DNA of 64,000 bases from Consotaella salsifontis (lineage in GTDB: Bacteria > Pseudomonadota > Alphaproteobacteria > Rhizobiales > Rhizobiaceae), in NCBI RefSeq assembly GCF_900167365.1, contig NZ_FUXL01000006.1:124001-188000 (forward strand). The letters are read 5' to 3'. The position numbers and the translations under genes were made by a program. How positions within the stretch are numbered: position 1 is the stretch's first letter; each line of letters starts with the position of its first letter. The notes below the pieces were generated by a model that was given only the letters and a program-made list of their open reading frames with translations, was not told the DNA's origin and searched no databases. Positions 25,741 through 33,781 of the stretch are shown in pieces.

Positions 25741-26762
25741 TCGATGGCTCCTTCGCCGTTCGCGGCGAATCTGCCGCGGTCGGCCGTCAATGGGGTATGA
25801 TCAATCCCCGTGATTGGCAGGTCCGCGACCTCGGCCGCCAGTGCAAGCGCGCCGAGAACGCCCGATGCCGGCCCAAGCTCGGCCTGCGCCAACGCGAGCG
25901 GAAATGGCAGCAGCCGCTCCGCCGTCGCCCGCAGCGGATCGAAGAACTGCCGCTGCATGCCTATGCTGCCCCCGATCACGATCCGGTCTGGATCGAGAAG
26001 AGCCTGAAGGCCAGCAAGACCAAGAGCAGCGGCCGCAGCCGTCTCCTCGATGACCGCGAGCGCTCGCGCATCACCCTGTTTGGCGCGCGCAAAGATCGCC
26101 TTCACGTCCGGCAGGTCGGCGCCGTATCGCGCCCGGATGGCGGCGCTGCCGACCAAATCTTCGAAGTGTCCGGCGTTCGTGGCCGCGAACGGATCGTCGC
26201 CGAACGGCAGGTAGCCGATCTCCCCCGCTCTGCCGTTGGCGCCCCGCAACAAACTGCCGTTGGCGACAATCCCAAGCCCGACGCCCGTGCCGAAGGCAAG
26301 AAAGGCGACGAGACCCAAACCTTTTGCCGCTCCAAGCTGCGTCTCGGCAAGCGCGGCAAGGTTGACGTCGTTCTCAACGACGACGCGGCCTCCAAGGGCG
26401 GCCTGCAAAGCCCCGCCGAGGCGACGGCCCGGCGAAATGGGAATGTTCGGCGAAAGTTCCATCGCCCCTGTGAGAGGATCGACGGCGCCCGGGACTCCGA
26501 GGGCGACAACCAGTTCGGGCCTGTCGTCGCGAAGCCGCTCGACGGCCTGAACGAGTTGGTTAAAAAGCGCATCCTCCGATTCCGCGCGAGTCGGCTCCAC
26601 GATGTCGTTGACAATGACGCCAGCGCTGTCGAGCGTTCCGTAATGGAGCTTCGTCCCCCCGAGATCGAGCCCGATGAGCTGGATGCGGCGGTGCTGGAAA
26701 GTGTCGCCGTCGCCTAGTCCCTGCGACGTTACGGCAACATCATTGCTTCGCACGGGCGTCAT
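25737..26762 (-). CDS. ROK family sugar kinase
   Basis: A 341-residue ROK protein without an N-terminal DNA-binding domain. From residue 29 it shows IGLDLGGTKLHYGTLD (phosphate-binding loop), VVENDVNLAALAE (catalytic Asp) and AFLAFGTGVGLGIV (ATP site). Like the ROK repressor next door it lacks the CxCGxxGC zinc motif; the region reads GRAGEIGYLPFG. It probably phosphorylates a hexose released by the glycosidases encoded on either side. The ATG overlaps the GH28 stop by four bases. A regulatory rather than kinase role is possible given the missing zinc site. Confidence 0.82.
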   Translation of the reverse strand: MTPVRSNDVAVTSQGLGDGDTFQHRRIQLIGLDLGGTKLHYGTLDSAGVIVNDIVEPTRAESEDALFNQLVQAVERLRDDRPELVVALGVPGAVDPLTGAMELSPNIPISPGRRLGGALQAALGGRVVVENDVNLAALAETQLGAAKGLGLVAFLAFGTGVGLGIVANGSLLRGANGRAGEIGYLPFGDDPFAATNAGHFEDLVGSAAIRARYGADLPDVKAIFARAKQGDARALAVIEETAAAAALGLAGLQALLDPDRIVIGGSIGMQRQFFDPLRATAERLLPFPLALAQAELGPASGVLGALALAAEVADLPITGIDHTPLTADRGRFAANGEGAID

Positions 26763-28204
26763 TGCTCTTCACCCCTTTGGAAATCGATCAGGCCGGTGGT
26801 TGGCAAAAGACAGTCGCTCCCTCCTCCAGCCCGCGACGCGCCCCGGCTTCCGGTGCCGGCTCCCGCGCAGAGCCTTTCCAGGCAATCGACGAGCATGGCG
26901 GAATCGACGTTCCAGCCCTTCGGCAACGGGTCCGGGCGAACGATCTCGACATCTTCGACCACGAGTTCCGACACGCCGCGCGCAAAGAGGCCCGGCATGC
27001 CGCCCGGATAAGGCTCAAGGCCGATCAGCCGTCCGTCGGCGTCCTTGCGCCAGGCGTTCTTTCGTCCCGTATCGGCAACCTCGCCCTGCAGGTCTGCCGG
27101 ACCAGGACGCAGATCGACCTCAAGGGCCGTGCCGAGCGGTCCCGCCGCCTGGACGAGAGCGATCCGGCGCAGCACGACGTTGGTAATGTGTCCCGGGGGA
27201 TCCGAGTAGAGATTCAGCGCCCCCTGCATGCAACCCGAGACATCCTCAACGACGACATCGGAAATGTCCCCCGCGGGCAGATCGCCAGGGCGACGGTCGA
27301 GCCGGTTGATCGTGAGCGCCTCGCCCGACCCCCAGTAACCCGCCGCGGTTTCCCGGCAATCGACCGCAATGGACGAGAACCGAACCCGCCTAATGGCGCC
27401 GCCGTCGCGAGAAAAAATGCCGAGGGCCCGGTTGGAGCGCACGATCTGGCAATTCTCGAACGTGATATCGCAAACGTCGCCGAAGGTTTCCGTTCCGATT
27501 TTCAGAGCGCAGGACAGGCTCTCGATCCGGCAATCGCGAACAGTGATCCTTTGGCAGGAGGCAGTTGTGCCTTCCATCCGATGCGATGTCTTCAGAACGA
27601 TGCCGTCGTCGGCCGTGGCGATATCGCAATCGGCGATGACGACGTCGCGGCAGCCGTCGATGACGATGCCGTCGGTGTTCGGCATACGCCGGTCGTTATC
27701 GACGCGGATACCGCGCAGCGCCACCGCCTCGCAGTTGACGAGATGCAACGTCCACATCGGCGAGCGCCCGACGCCAAAGTCCTCAAGGCGGACGTCGCGA
27801 CAATCTTCGAACACGATGACACGCGGTCGCTCGGCGAACGGCAGACGCGTTCCCATGTCGGCATCGTCGCCTTCGCTGTAGTGGTCGCCGCCGGCCAGGA
27901 TCGACCCTTCACCGGTGATGGCGATCTCATCCGCGTCTGTGGCGACGATCATCGCGCGGTCGCTGTCTTCCGCGATCACGCCAACGGTGTTTTCAGCGAA
28001 GGCGTCGTAGGTGGACAGGAATTCGAGCTCTGCTCCTTGCGACAGGTGCAGCTCGGTTCGCGAAGGTAGTTTCAGGCCGCCGCAGAGATGACGCCCCGGC
28101 AAAAGGACAACCCTGCACGGCCGGGGGCCCGAATCGAGCGCCGCTTGAATCACTTCGGTGCGGTCGCCCAGTTCGGCTGGAACGAGGACGGTGTGCGTGG
28201 ACAT
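26759..28204 (-). CDS. glycoside hydrolase family 28-like (polygalacturonase fold), cytoplasmic
   Basis: A 481-residue right-handed parallel beta-helix protein. The GH28 acid residues are present in MPNTDGIVIDG (NTD motif) and IATADDGIVLKTS (DD motif). The later LSCALKIGTETFGD replaces the usual GHG segment, so it is a divergent subgroup. No signal peptide: the start is ATG at 28204 with GGGAG seven bases upstream and the first residues are hydrophilic. A classical pectin-degrading GH28 would be secreted. A cytoplasmic one should trim imported oligosaccharides, such as galacturonides or rhamnogalacturonan fragments. It is the first gene of a minus-strand set coupled to the ROK kinase. Confidence 0.8.
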   Translation of the reverse strand: MSTHTVLVPAELGDRTEVIQAALDSGPRPCRVVLLPGRHLCGGLKLPSRTELHLSQGAELEFLSTYDAFAENTVGVIAEDSDRAMIVATDADEIAITGEGSILAGGDHYSEGDDADMGTRLPFAERPRVIVFEDCRDVRLEDFGVGRSPMWTLHLVNCEAVALRGIRVDNDRRMPNTDGIVIDGCRDVVIADCDIATADDGIVLKTSHRMEGTTASCQRITVRDCRIESLSCALKIGTETFGDVCDITFENCQIVRSNRALGIFSRDGGAIRRVRFSSIAVDCRETAAGYWGSGEALTINRLDRRPGDLPAGDISDVVVEDVSGCMQGALNLYSDPPGHITNVVLRRIALVQAAGPLGTALEVDLRPGPADLQGEVADTGRKNAWRKDADGRLIGLEPYPGGMPGLFARGVSELVVEDVEIVRPDPLPKGWNVDSAMLVDCLERLCAGAGTGSRGASRAGGGSDCLLPTTGLIDFQRGEEQ

Positions 28205-28517
28205 CGCCGAACTCCCAAGGCGCGACGGAGCGCGAGAGACATGGAGAAGCCGGGGTCCGACGACCGGTGAAACCGCCGATTCTTGACATTCGGCAGACCA
28301 CCAATCGGCCCAACTTCATCTGCTATTTCGCATTCCGAATCGATTTTGTCCACTCACTTGACAAATCGCGAGGGCGACTTGTACGCTTCACCCAAGCTCC
28401 TCGTCCGTGGCTCACGCAATGACCTTGATGACTGTCGAATGCCGCCCTGGTTCAGTCCGCAGCGAAGGCTCTGCCAGGGAGATTCCTGTGCTCGGCACGC
28501 TGCGCCAAGACATTGCT
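28205..28517. other. intergenic region upstream of the GH28 operon
   Basis: A 313-base stretch between the GNAT gene end and the GH28 start, with no gene. It should carry the GH28 operon promoter. The TTTGTC...GACAAA inverted repeat at 28345-28365 is its only clear signal. Confidence 0.6.
28345..28365. promoter_or_regulatory. inverted repeat TTTGTC-N9-GACAAA, candidate operator
   Basis: TTTGTC (28345-28350) and GACAAA (28360-28365) are perfect 6-base arms, extended to nearly CGATTT on both flanks, 141 bases before the GH28 start. The TTGTC half-site resembles those in the TRAP promoter at 18400 and near the ABC operon at about 29221. Confidence 0.45.
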
Positions 28518-29132
28518 TCAGCGATCGAATTTCATCGCGAAGATGATGCTGTTGTCCCGGGCGACGACCTCGAAGCCGAGGTGACGATAGAAGCCGAGAG
28601 CTTTTTCGTTGCTGGGCATGACGCCGAGATGAACGCCGGGAACTCCCCGCTCACGCAAGGTCGCGAGCTCCGTCTCGATCAACCGCCTTCCCCAGCCTCC
28701 AGCCTGCGCATCGGCGAGGATATTGATGTGGAGATGCGCGGGATAGGTATCGAGAAGGGCTTCGCGTCCGCCTTCCGGCTCCGCAATGCGGGCGAGGACG
28801 GCCTCGTCCATGGGGCGTGTCGGGCGAAAATCCGCCACCTGCCTGCGCACGAAAGGCCACCACTCGGCTTCAAGGCGGCGGAAAAAGGCGCGAGTATCCG
28901 GCACCGCGAGGACGTAGCCAATCGCTCTTTCGCGGTTCGCGAGCACGAAGGCGAAGTCAGGCTCAAAGCGGGCATAAGGAACGGACCACAAATAGCCGGG
29001 GAAGCGCGGGTCGCCGAACAACTCGGTGCCGTCCTTTCCAGCGTCGGCGGTTCTCAGACAGATATCGAACAGCGCCGGTTCGTCAGCTTCTGTCGCTGGT
29101 CGAATGACCAGATCCTGCTCAACGTTCTGCAT
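28518..29132 (-). CDS. GNAT family N-acetyltransferase
   Basis: A 204-residue GNAT enzyme. The acetyl-CoA-binding motif A is seen in LHINILADAQAGGWGRRLIET, motif B in SNEKALGFYRHLGFEVV. The N-terminal half (IRPATEADEPALFDICLRTADAGKDGTEL) resembles the acetyltransferase group related to the C-terminal domain of eukaryotic O-GlcNAcase and found near bacterial carbohydrate genes. The ATG at 29132 is favoured by GGAAAG seven bases upstream; a TTG lies two codons earlier. The acceptor substrate is unknown. It is divergent from the ABC binding-protein gene. Confidence 0.83.
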   Translation of the reverse strand: MQNVEQDLVIRPATEADEPALFDICLRTADAGKDGTELFGDPRFPGYLWSVPYARFEPDFAFVLANRERAIGYVLAVPDTRAFFRRLEAEWWPFVRRQVADFRPTRPMDEAVLARIAEPEGGREALLDTYPAHLHINILADAQAGGWGRRLIETELATLRERGVPGVHLGVMPSNEKALGFYRHLGFEVVARDNSIIFAMKFDR

Positions 29133-29372
29133 GGTCAATCTTTCCGTTCTGGGATCTGTGGAAATGCTTGGGTACGAGCGTATGGACTCGAGACGTTTGG
29201 TCAGGCAACATTAGTTCGGTCGGTTGTCAAATAGCAAGCGGAACTCGAGATTCAGCGGGTGCGGCGGAAATTTCCAGCGGTCGCCCCTCGCACAACAATT
29301 CCCTCGACGCGATCGGTCGGCCGAAGAGCGGTGGGATGACGTCGAAAACGACAAGGAAAGGGTGAGGTTAGG

Positions 29373-30713
29373 ATGCTCCAGACTGTGAGAATGCACCTCA
29401 GTGCAGCGACGCGGAGGCGTGCGCTCGCGGCCACCGCGACTGCTGCGATGGCACTGTCGATTTCCTGTGCCGGTTCGGCTTCCGCCGCCGACCTGCCGGT
29501 ATGGGACGACTATTCTTATGAGGGCCAGGTCGCCGTCATCGAGACGCTCGTCAAGAACTTCGAGGCGGCGCATCCCGACGTTGACGTCCAGCGCACGCAG
29601 CGCACCTTCGACGATCTCGCCCTAACGCTGAAGCTTGCCGTCTCGGCCGGCGACGGACCGGTGGTCACCAAGGTGAACCAGGGCGCCAAGGATATGGGCG
29701 CGATGGCCAAGGAAGGTCTCCTTCTGCCCCTCGATCCCTACATCCAGAAGTATGGCTGGACCGAGCGTCAGTCCGATTCGATCCTCGCCCGTGACCGCTG
29801 GACCAAGGACGGCAAGTTCGGCACCGGCGAGACCTACGGCATTTCCAGCCTCGGCGAGATCGTGGGCCTCTATTACAATGAGAAGGTCTTGAAGGATGCA
29901 GGCGTCTCCCTGCCGCTCAAGACTTTCGAGGACTTCTTGGAGGCTTGCGACAAGGTCAAGGCGGCCGGCGCGACGCCCATCGCCATGGGCACGGCCAAGC
30001 AACATCTCGCTCTTCACCTTCTTGCTGGAATCAGCCAGGCCCACATCGACGCATCCAAGCGCTCGGAGCTTGACGATCTTATCTATGGTCGCGGGGGCAG
30101 CTGGCAGACCCCCGGCAACGTGGAATCCGCGGCCCTTCTGCAGAAATGGGCGGAAGAGGGATACTACTTCGACGGCTTCCAGGGAATTTCGGGTGACGAC
30201 GCCGTCCAGCTCTTCATCGCCGGCCAAGCCGCGTTTCTCACGTCGGGCACATGGTACTTCGGCGACATGAAGGCGAATCCCGACATCCACTTCATGGCGA
30301 TCCCGGCGCCTAAGGGCGTCGAGCACCCGCTCTCTGTGGGCGGTGTCGATCCGGCCTGGGCCATCACTGCCCTTGCCAAGGATCAGGCAACGAAAGACCT
30401 CGCCGGCTCCTATATCGACTACATGGTTTCCCCCGAAGCAGCCGTTGAATGGGCCAAGGCCGGCTATCTGCCCTCGACCAAACTGCCGGATGATGCCAAC
30501 ATCGACATGACGCCGCTGCTCAAAGAGGGCGTCGCGATTTGGAAGTCGCTCAATGCCAACGACGCCATCGGCCACTATCCGGATTGGTCGAGCCCGACGA
30601 TGCTGAAAACCATCGACGACAACATGCCTCTCCTCTTGTCGGGACGCGACACGCCTGAAGCCTTCATCGGCAAGCTTCAGGCCGATTATGCGGCCTACCT
30701 CGCCAGCAAGTAG
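29373..30713 (+). CDS. sugar ABC transporter extracellular substrate-binding protein (family 1)
   Basis: A 446-residue periplasmic binding protein with a basic, long signal peptide (RRRALAATATAAMALSISC) cut near ASAAD. The mature chain shows the family-1 pattern: VIETLVKNFEAAHPDVDVQ, a YGISSLGEIVGLYYNEKVL segment, and FIAGQAAFLTSGTWYFGDM near residue 290. The ATG at 29373 follows GTGAGG; an in-frame ATG six codons later is possible. It is the first gene of a complete importer operon with two permeases, a dehydrogenase and an ATPase. The ligand is probably an oligosaccharide processed by the opposite-strand glycosidases. Confidence 0.92.
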   Translation: MLQTVRMHLSAATRRRALAATATAAMALSISCAGSASAADLPVWDDYSYEGQVAVIETLVKNFEAAHPDVDVQRTQRTFDDLALTLKLAVSAGDGPVVTKVNQGAKDMGAMAKEGLLLPLDPYIQKYGWTERQSDSILARDRWTKDGKFGTGETYGISSLGEIVGLYYNEKVLKDAGVSLPLKTFEDFLEACDKVKAAGATPIAMGTAKQHLALHLLAGISQAHIDASKRSELDDLIYGRGGSWQTPGNVESAALLQKWAEEGYYFDGFQGISGDDAVQLFIAGQAAFLTSGTWYFGDMKANPDIHFMAIPAPKGVEHPLSVGGVDPAWAITALAKDQATKDLAGSYIDYMVSPEAAVEWAKAGYLPSTKLPDDANIDMTPLLKEGVAIWKSLNANDAIGHYPDWSSPTMLKTIDDNMPLLLSGRDTPEAFIGKLQADYAAYLASK

Positions 30714-30734
30714 GCTCGCATCATCAGCCAATCG

Positions 30735-30759
30735 CCATGGCCGCTCACCGGCCATGGCC
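30735..30759 (+). terminator. intercistronic hairpin between binding protein and permease genes
   Basis: GCCATGGCCG (30735-30744) pairs perfectly with CGGCCATGGC (30750-30759) around a 5-base loop, with no T-run. Such hairpins behind binding-protein genes usually stabilise the upstream mRNA or attenuate the permease genes. Confidence 0.5.
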
Positions 30760-30776
30760 CCTTCCGAGGAGATGGG

Positions 30777-31670
30777 ATGAAACAGTCCGTTCTCGATGCT
30801 CCGGTGCGAAAGAACCTGATTTTCGTGCTGCCGGGCCTCTTGCTCTACTCCGCTTTCGTCCTGGGACCGATACTCGCAGCGATCTATTTGAGCTTCACCG
30901 AGTGGAACGGAATTGCGCGGCCCGATTTCATTGGTTTCTCCAACTATCTCTCGCTTCTCACCGATTCCAATTTCGTCACCGCGTTGAAGAACAACGCGCT
31001 GTTGATGGTGTTCTACTGCCTGCTGCCTCTGTTCATCGGCATGGCGTTCGCCTCCATCGTCCGATCTCTGAAGGGGCGCGAGCAGATGGCGATCCGCACG
31101 CTTCTTTTCATGCCCTACATCATGCCATCGGCCGTGCTCGGCATCGTCTGGCACTGGCTCTACAATCCGGCCTTCGGTCCGATCAACCAGATCCTCAAAT
31201 CCGTGGGCCTCGGCGCGATCGCCCTGCCCTGGCTCGGTGACTTCAACTTTGCGCTGCCCTCCGTCGGCATGGTCGCCACCTGGTACTATTGTGGCTTCTG
31301 CATGGTGATCTTCCTCACCGGCCTCCAGCGGCTTGATCCGTCGATCTTCGAGGCTGCTCGCGCGGACGGTGCCGGAGCGGCCTATACGTTCCGCCGCATC
31401 ACCCTGCCTCTCCTCCTGCCGGAAATCCGCATTGTTCTCCTGCTGACGATCATCGCGTCCATCAAGAGCTTCGACCTCATCTTCACGATGACCCGCGGCG
31501 GTCCGGCGAATTCGACCCTCGTTCCCAACATCTACATGTATCAGCTCGGCTTTCAGCTGAACCGGTACGGATACGCGGCGGCGGTCGCGATCGTTGGGGC
31601 GATCCTGATCTTCACCGTCAATTACATCGTCCATCGTTTTGTCCGGCCGGCGGACGGAGGTTCGCGCTGA
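30777..31670 (+). CDS. sugar ABC transporter permease (MalF/UgpA type)
   Basis: A 297-residue inner-membrane permease with six predicted helices, the first at residues 15-37 (IFVLPGLLLYSAFVLGPILA). The cytoplasmic coupling loop reads FEAARADGAGAAYTFRRITLPLL, the EAA motif that contacts the ATPase. The ATG at 30777 follows GAGGAG. It shares one base with the second permease gene (TGATG), giving tight coupling. Partner of the 31670 permease. Confidence 0.93.
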   Translation: MKQSVLDAPVRKNLIFVLPGLLLYSAFVLGPILAAIYLSFTEWNGIARPDFIGFSNYLSLLTDSNFVTALKNNALLMVFYCLLPLFIGMAFASIVRSLKGREQMAIRTLLFMPYIMPSAVLGIVWHWLYNPAFGPINQILKSVGLGAIALPWLGDFNFALPSVGMVATWYYCGFCMVIFLTGLQRLDPSIFEAARADGAGAAYTFRRITLPLLLPEIRIVLLLTIIASIKSFDLIFTMTRGGPANSTLVPNIYMYQLGFQLNRYGYAAAVAIVGAILIFTVNYIVHRFVRPADGGSR

Positions 31671-32503
31671 TGGCTGCCATTGCCCCCGATGCCATCAAGC
31701 GGCAGTCATTCCGCTTAGTGATGTGGCTTTTCACCCTTTTGACGATCGTGCCATTCGCGCTGCTGCTGCTCACTTCGCTCAAAAGCAAGCAGGATCTTTT
31801 CCGCGGCGCCTTTGCCCTGCCCGCCTATCCGCATTTCGAGAACTACGTCAGCGCATGGGTGGACGGCCACTTCGGCACCTACTTCTGGAACTCGATCATC
31901 GTCGTCGTTCCGGTCGTCACCTGTTCGATCGTCCTCGGGCTGTTGACCGGCTTTGCCTTTGCTTTCCTCAGCTTTCCCTTCAAGCGCTCGATCTTCGTCA
32001 TCCTGACAATCGGCATGATGGTCCCCACCGAGGCGTTCATCATCCCTCTCTATTACGAGATGCGCTACCTTGGGCTCCTCAACTCCTATGCCGCGATGAT
32101 CCTGCCGCAGATCGCCATGTCGCTGCCCTTCGCGACGCTTTTCATGGCGGCAACGATGCAGCAGCTACCAAAGGATGTCATGGAGGCGGCGCTGCTCGAT
32201 GGCGCGTCGCGGGGGCTGATCCTGCGAAGAGTCATTGTCCCTCTTCTGAAGCCGGCGATCTCCTCCCTCGGCCTCTTCCTCTTCATCTGGACGTGGAACG
32301 AGTTCCTGATCCCGCTCATCCTCGTCAACGATGACGCATTCCGAACGATGCCGCTCGGCATGCTGTTCTTCCAGGGGCGCTACACCGTCAACACGCCGGT
32401 CCTGACGGCCGGAGCAGTGCTGGTCATCGCGCCGATCATCGTCGTCTATCTGATCTTCCAGCGCAAATTCATCGAAGGACTCACTGCGGGCGCGTCCAAA
32501 TGA
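31670..32503 (+). CDS. sugar ABC transporter permease (MalG/UgpE type)
   Basis: A 277-residue permease with six helices. The first is VMWLFTLLTIVPFALLLLTS. The EAA coupling loop reads VMEAALLDGASRGLILRRVIVPLL. The typical LTSLKSKQDLF and a PLGMLFFQGRYT segment of MalG-type proteins are present. It forms the heterodimeric channel with the 30777 product. The dehydrogenase gene follows after 32 bases. Confidence 0.93.
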   Translation: MAAIAPDAIKRQSFRLVMWLFTLLTIVPFALLLLTSLKSKQDLFRGAFALPAYPHFENYVSAWVDGHFGTYFWNSIIVVVPVVTCSIVLGLLTGFAFAFLSFPFKRSIFVILTIGMMVPTEAFIIPLYYEMRYLGLLNSYAAMILPQIAMSLPFATLFMAATMQQLPKDVMEAALLDGASRGLILRRVIVPLLKPAISSLGLFLFIWTWNEFLIPLILVNDDAFRTMPLGMLFFQGRYTVNTPVLTAGAVLVIAPIIVVYLIFQRKFIEGLTAGASK

Positions 32504-32535
32504 CGTGCTGTCCAGCGAGCAGAAAGGCTTAGTCC

Positions 32536-33690
32536 ATGAAAATCGGCGTGATTGGCCTTGGCGACCGCATCGTGACGCTCGCCCGTGAAATGAAGGCGGT
32601 CGATCCCACAATCGAGTTCGTCGCCGTCAGCGATCCGTCCACTGCCCGCTTGCCCATTCTCCAGGCCTGGGGAGATCGGCCCGAATGCTTTGACGATCCG
32701 GCGGAGATGGTCGGCAGTCGCTCCTTCGATCTCTTGATGATCGGCTCACCGAACGCGACGCACCTTGAGCATCTGCGCTTGGCGCTCCAGACGTCGACGC
32801 CATTCATATTTGCCGAGAAGCCGGTGGTCGTCTCGATAGACGAAACGCTGGAACTGGCCCGGCTGATTGCCCGGCATGACGGCATGAAGCGGCTGATGGT
32901 TGGCCTTGTGCTGCGCTATTCGACGCTTTATCGGGCCCTGCGCGCCGCTCAGAGAGACGGCCACATCGGCTCCATCATGTCGATCGAGGCGAGTGAGCAT
33001 ATCGCTCCCTTTCATGGCTCGTTTTTCATGCGCGACTGGCGCCGCAGCACCGCGATGTCCGGCGGCTTCATGCTGGAAAAGTGCTGCCACGACATCGACC
33101 TCTACCAGGGCGTCATCGGAGCGCGGGCGACACGCGTCGCGAGCTTCGGCGGGCGCAAGAAATACGTTCCGGAACGCCGGCCTATCATCGAACCCGCCTA
33201 TCTTTCCGAAAAGCTTCCGCGCTGGGGCGGCATCAATGATGCCTTTGGCGGGGCGGCCGACATCGTCGACTATCAGGTTGCGATCGTCGAATATGCCGAC
33301 GGCTCCAATCTTTGCTTCCACACCAACTTGAACGTTCCCGATCAGTTTCGGCGTTTCGCGGTCATCGGCGTCGACGGGATGGCGGAAGGCGATTTCATCC
33401 GCAACACCTTCAAGGTGACGCTCTCGGACACCGGCGAGAGCGTCATCGACATGAAGGATGTCGGCTCTGGCAGCGAGCATGGCCACTACGGCGCCGACGC
33501 GGCCATGGCCGTCGACATCCTCGCCCACATGAAGGGTGATCTCGAAAACCTGCCGCTCAGCGTAATCGACGCGCTGGAGGCGGGAGTCACCGCAATCGCG
33601 ATGGATGTGGCGCGTGGCGAAGGCCGCGTCGTCGAGCTTGACGAGATCTGGGCGCGGTTCGACTCCGCTCTTGCGGGCGAGCCAGCCTGA
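32536..33690 (+). CDS. Gfo/Idh/MocA family oxidoreductase
   Basis: A 384-residue NAD(P)-dependent dehydrogenase. The N-terminal Rossmann motif is KIGVIGLGDRIVTLA, the catalytic lysine is in FAEKPVVVS near residue 97, and the second-domain HDIDLYQG motif near 193 supplies the other active-site residues. These enzymes oxidise or reduce sugars and inositols. Its place inside the ABC operon, between permease and ATPase genes, indicates a substrate-specific step on the imported sugar. An alternative role is NAD-dependent glycoside activation, as in GH4/GH109-like chemistry, but the motifs favour a simple dehydrogenase. Confidence 0.88.
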   Translation: MKIGVIGLGDRIVTLAREMKAVDPTIEFVAVSDPSTARLPILQAWGDRPECFDDPAEMVGSRSFDLLMIGSPNATHLEHLRLALQTSTPFIFAEKPVVVSIDETLELARLIARHDGMKRLMVGLVLRYSTLYRALRAAQRDGHIGSIMSIEASEHIAPFHGSFFMRDWRRSTAMSGGFMLEKCCHDIDLYQGVIGARATRVASFGGRKKYVPERRPIIEPAYLSEKLPRWGGINDAFGGAADIVDYQVAIVEYADGSNLCFHTNLNVPDQFRRFAVIGVDGMAEGDFIRNTFKVTLSDTGESVIDMKDVGSGSEHGHYGADAAMAVDILAHMKGDLENLPLSVIDALEAGVTAIAMDVARGEGRVVELDEIWARFDSALAGEPA

Positions 33691-33781
33691 TCACTGCAAC
33701 GGCGCGGCCGCAGGAGCCTGCGCCCTCATCTCGGTCGTCACGCGACGAAGCCGTGGCTGCCGACGAAGAAACGGAACGTTC

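Noticed and set aside
29622..31634. Long open frame of about 670 codons on the minus strand
   Set aside because: It lies entirely opposite the ABC binding-protein and permease genes. Its composition is the arginine/glycine-rich pattern of antisense frames in GC-rich DNA, with no recognisable domain.
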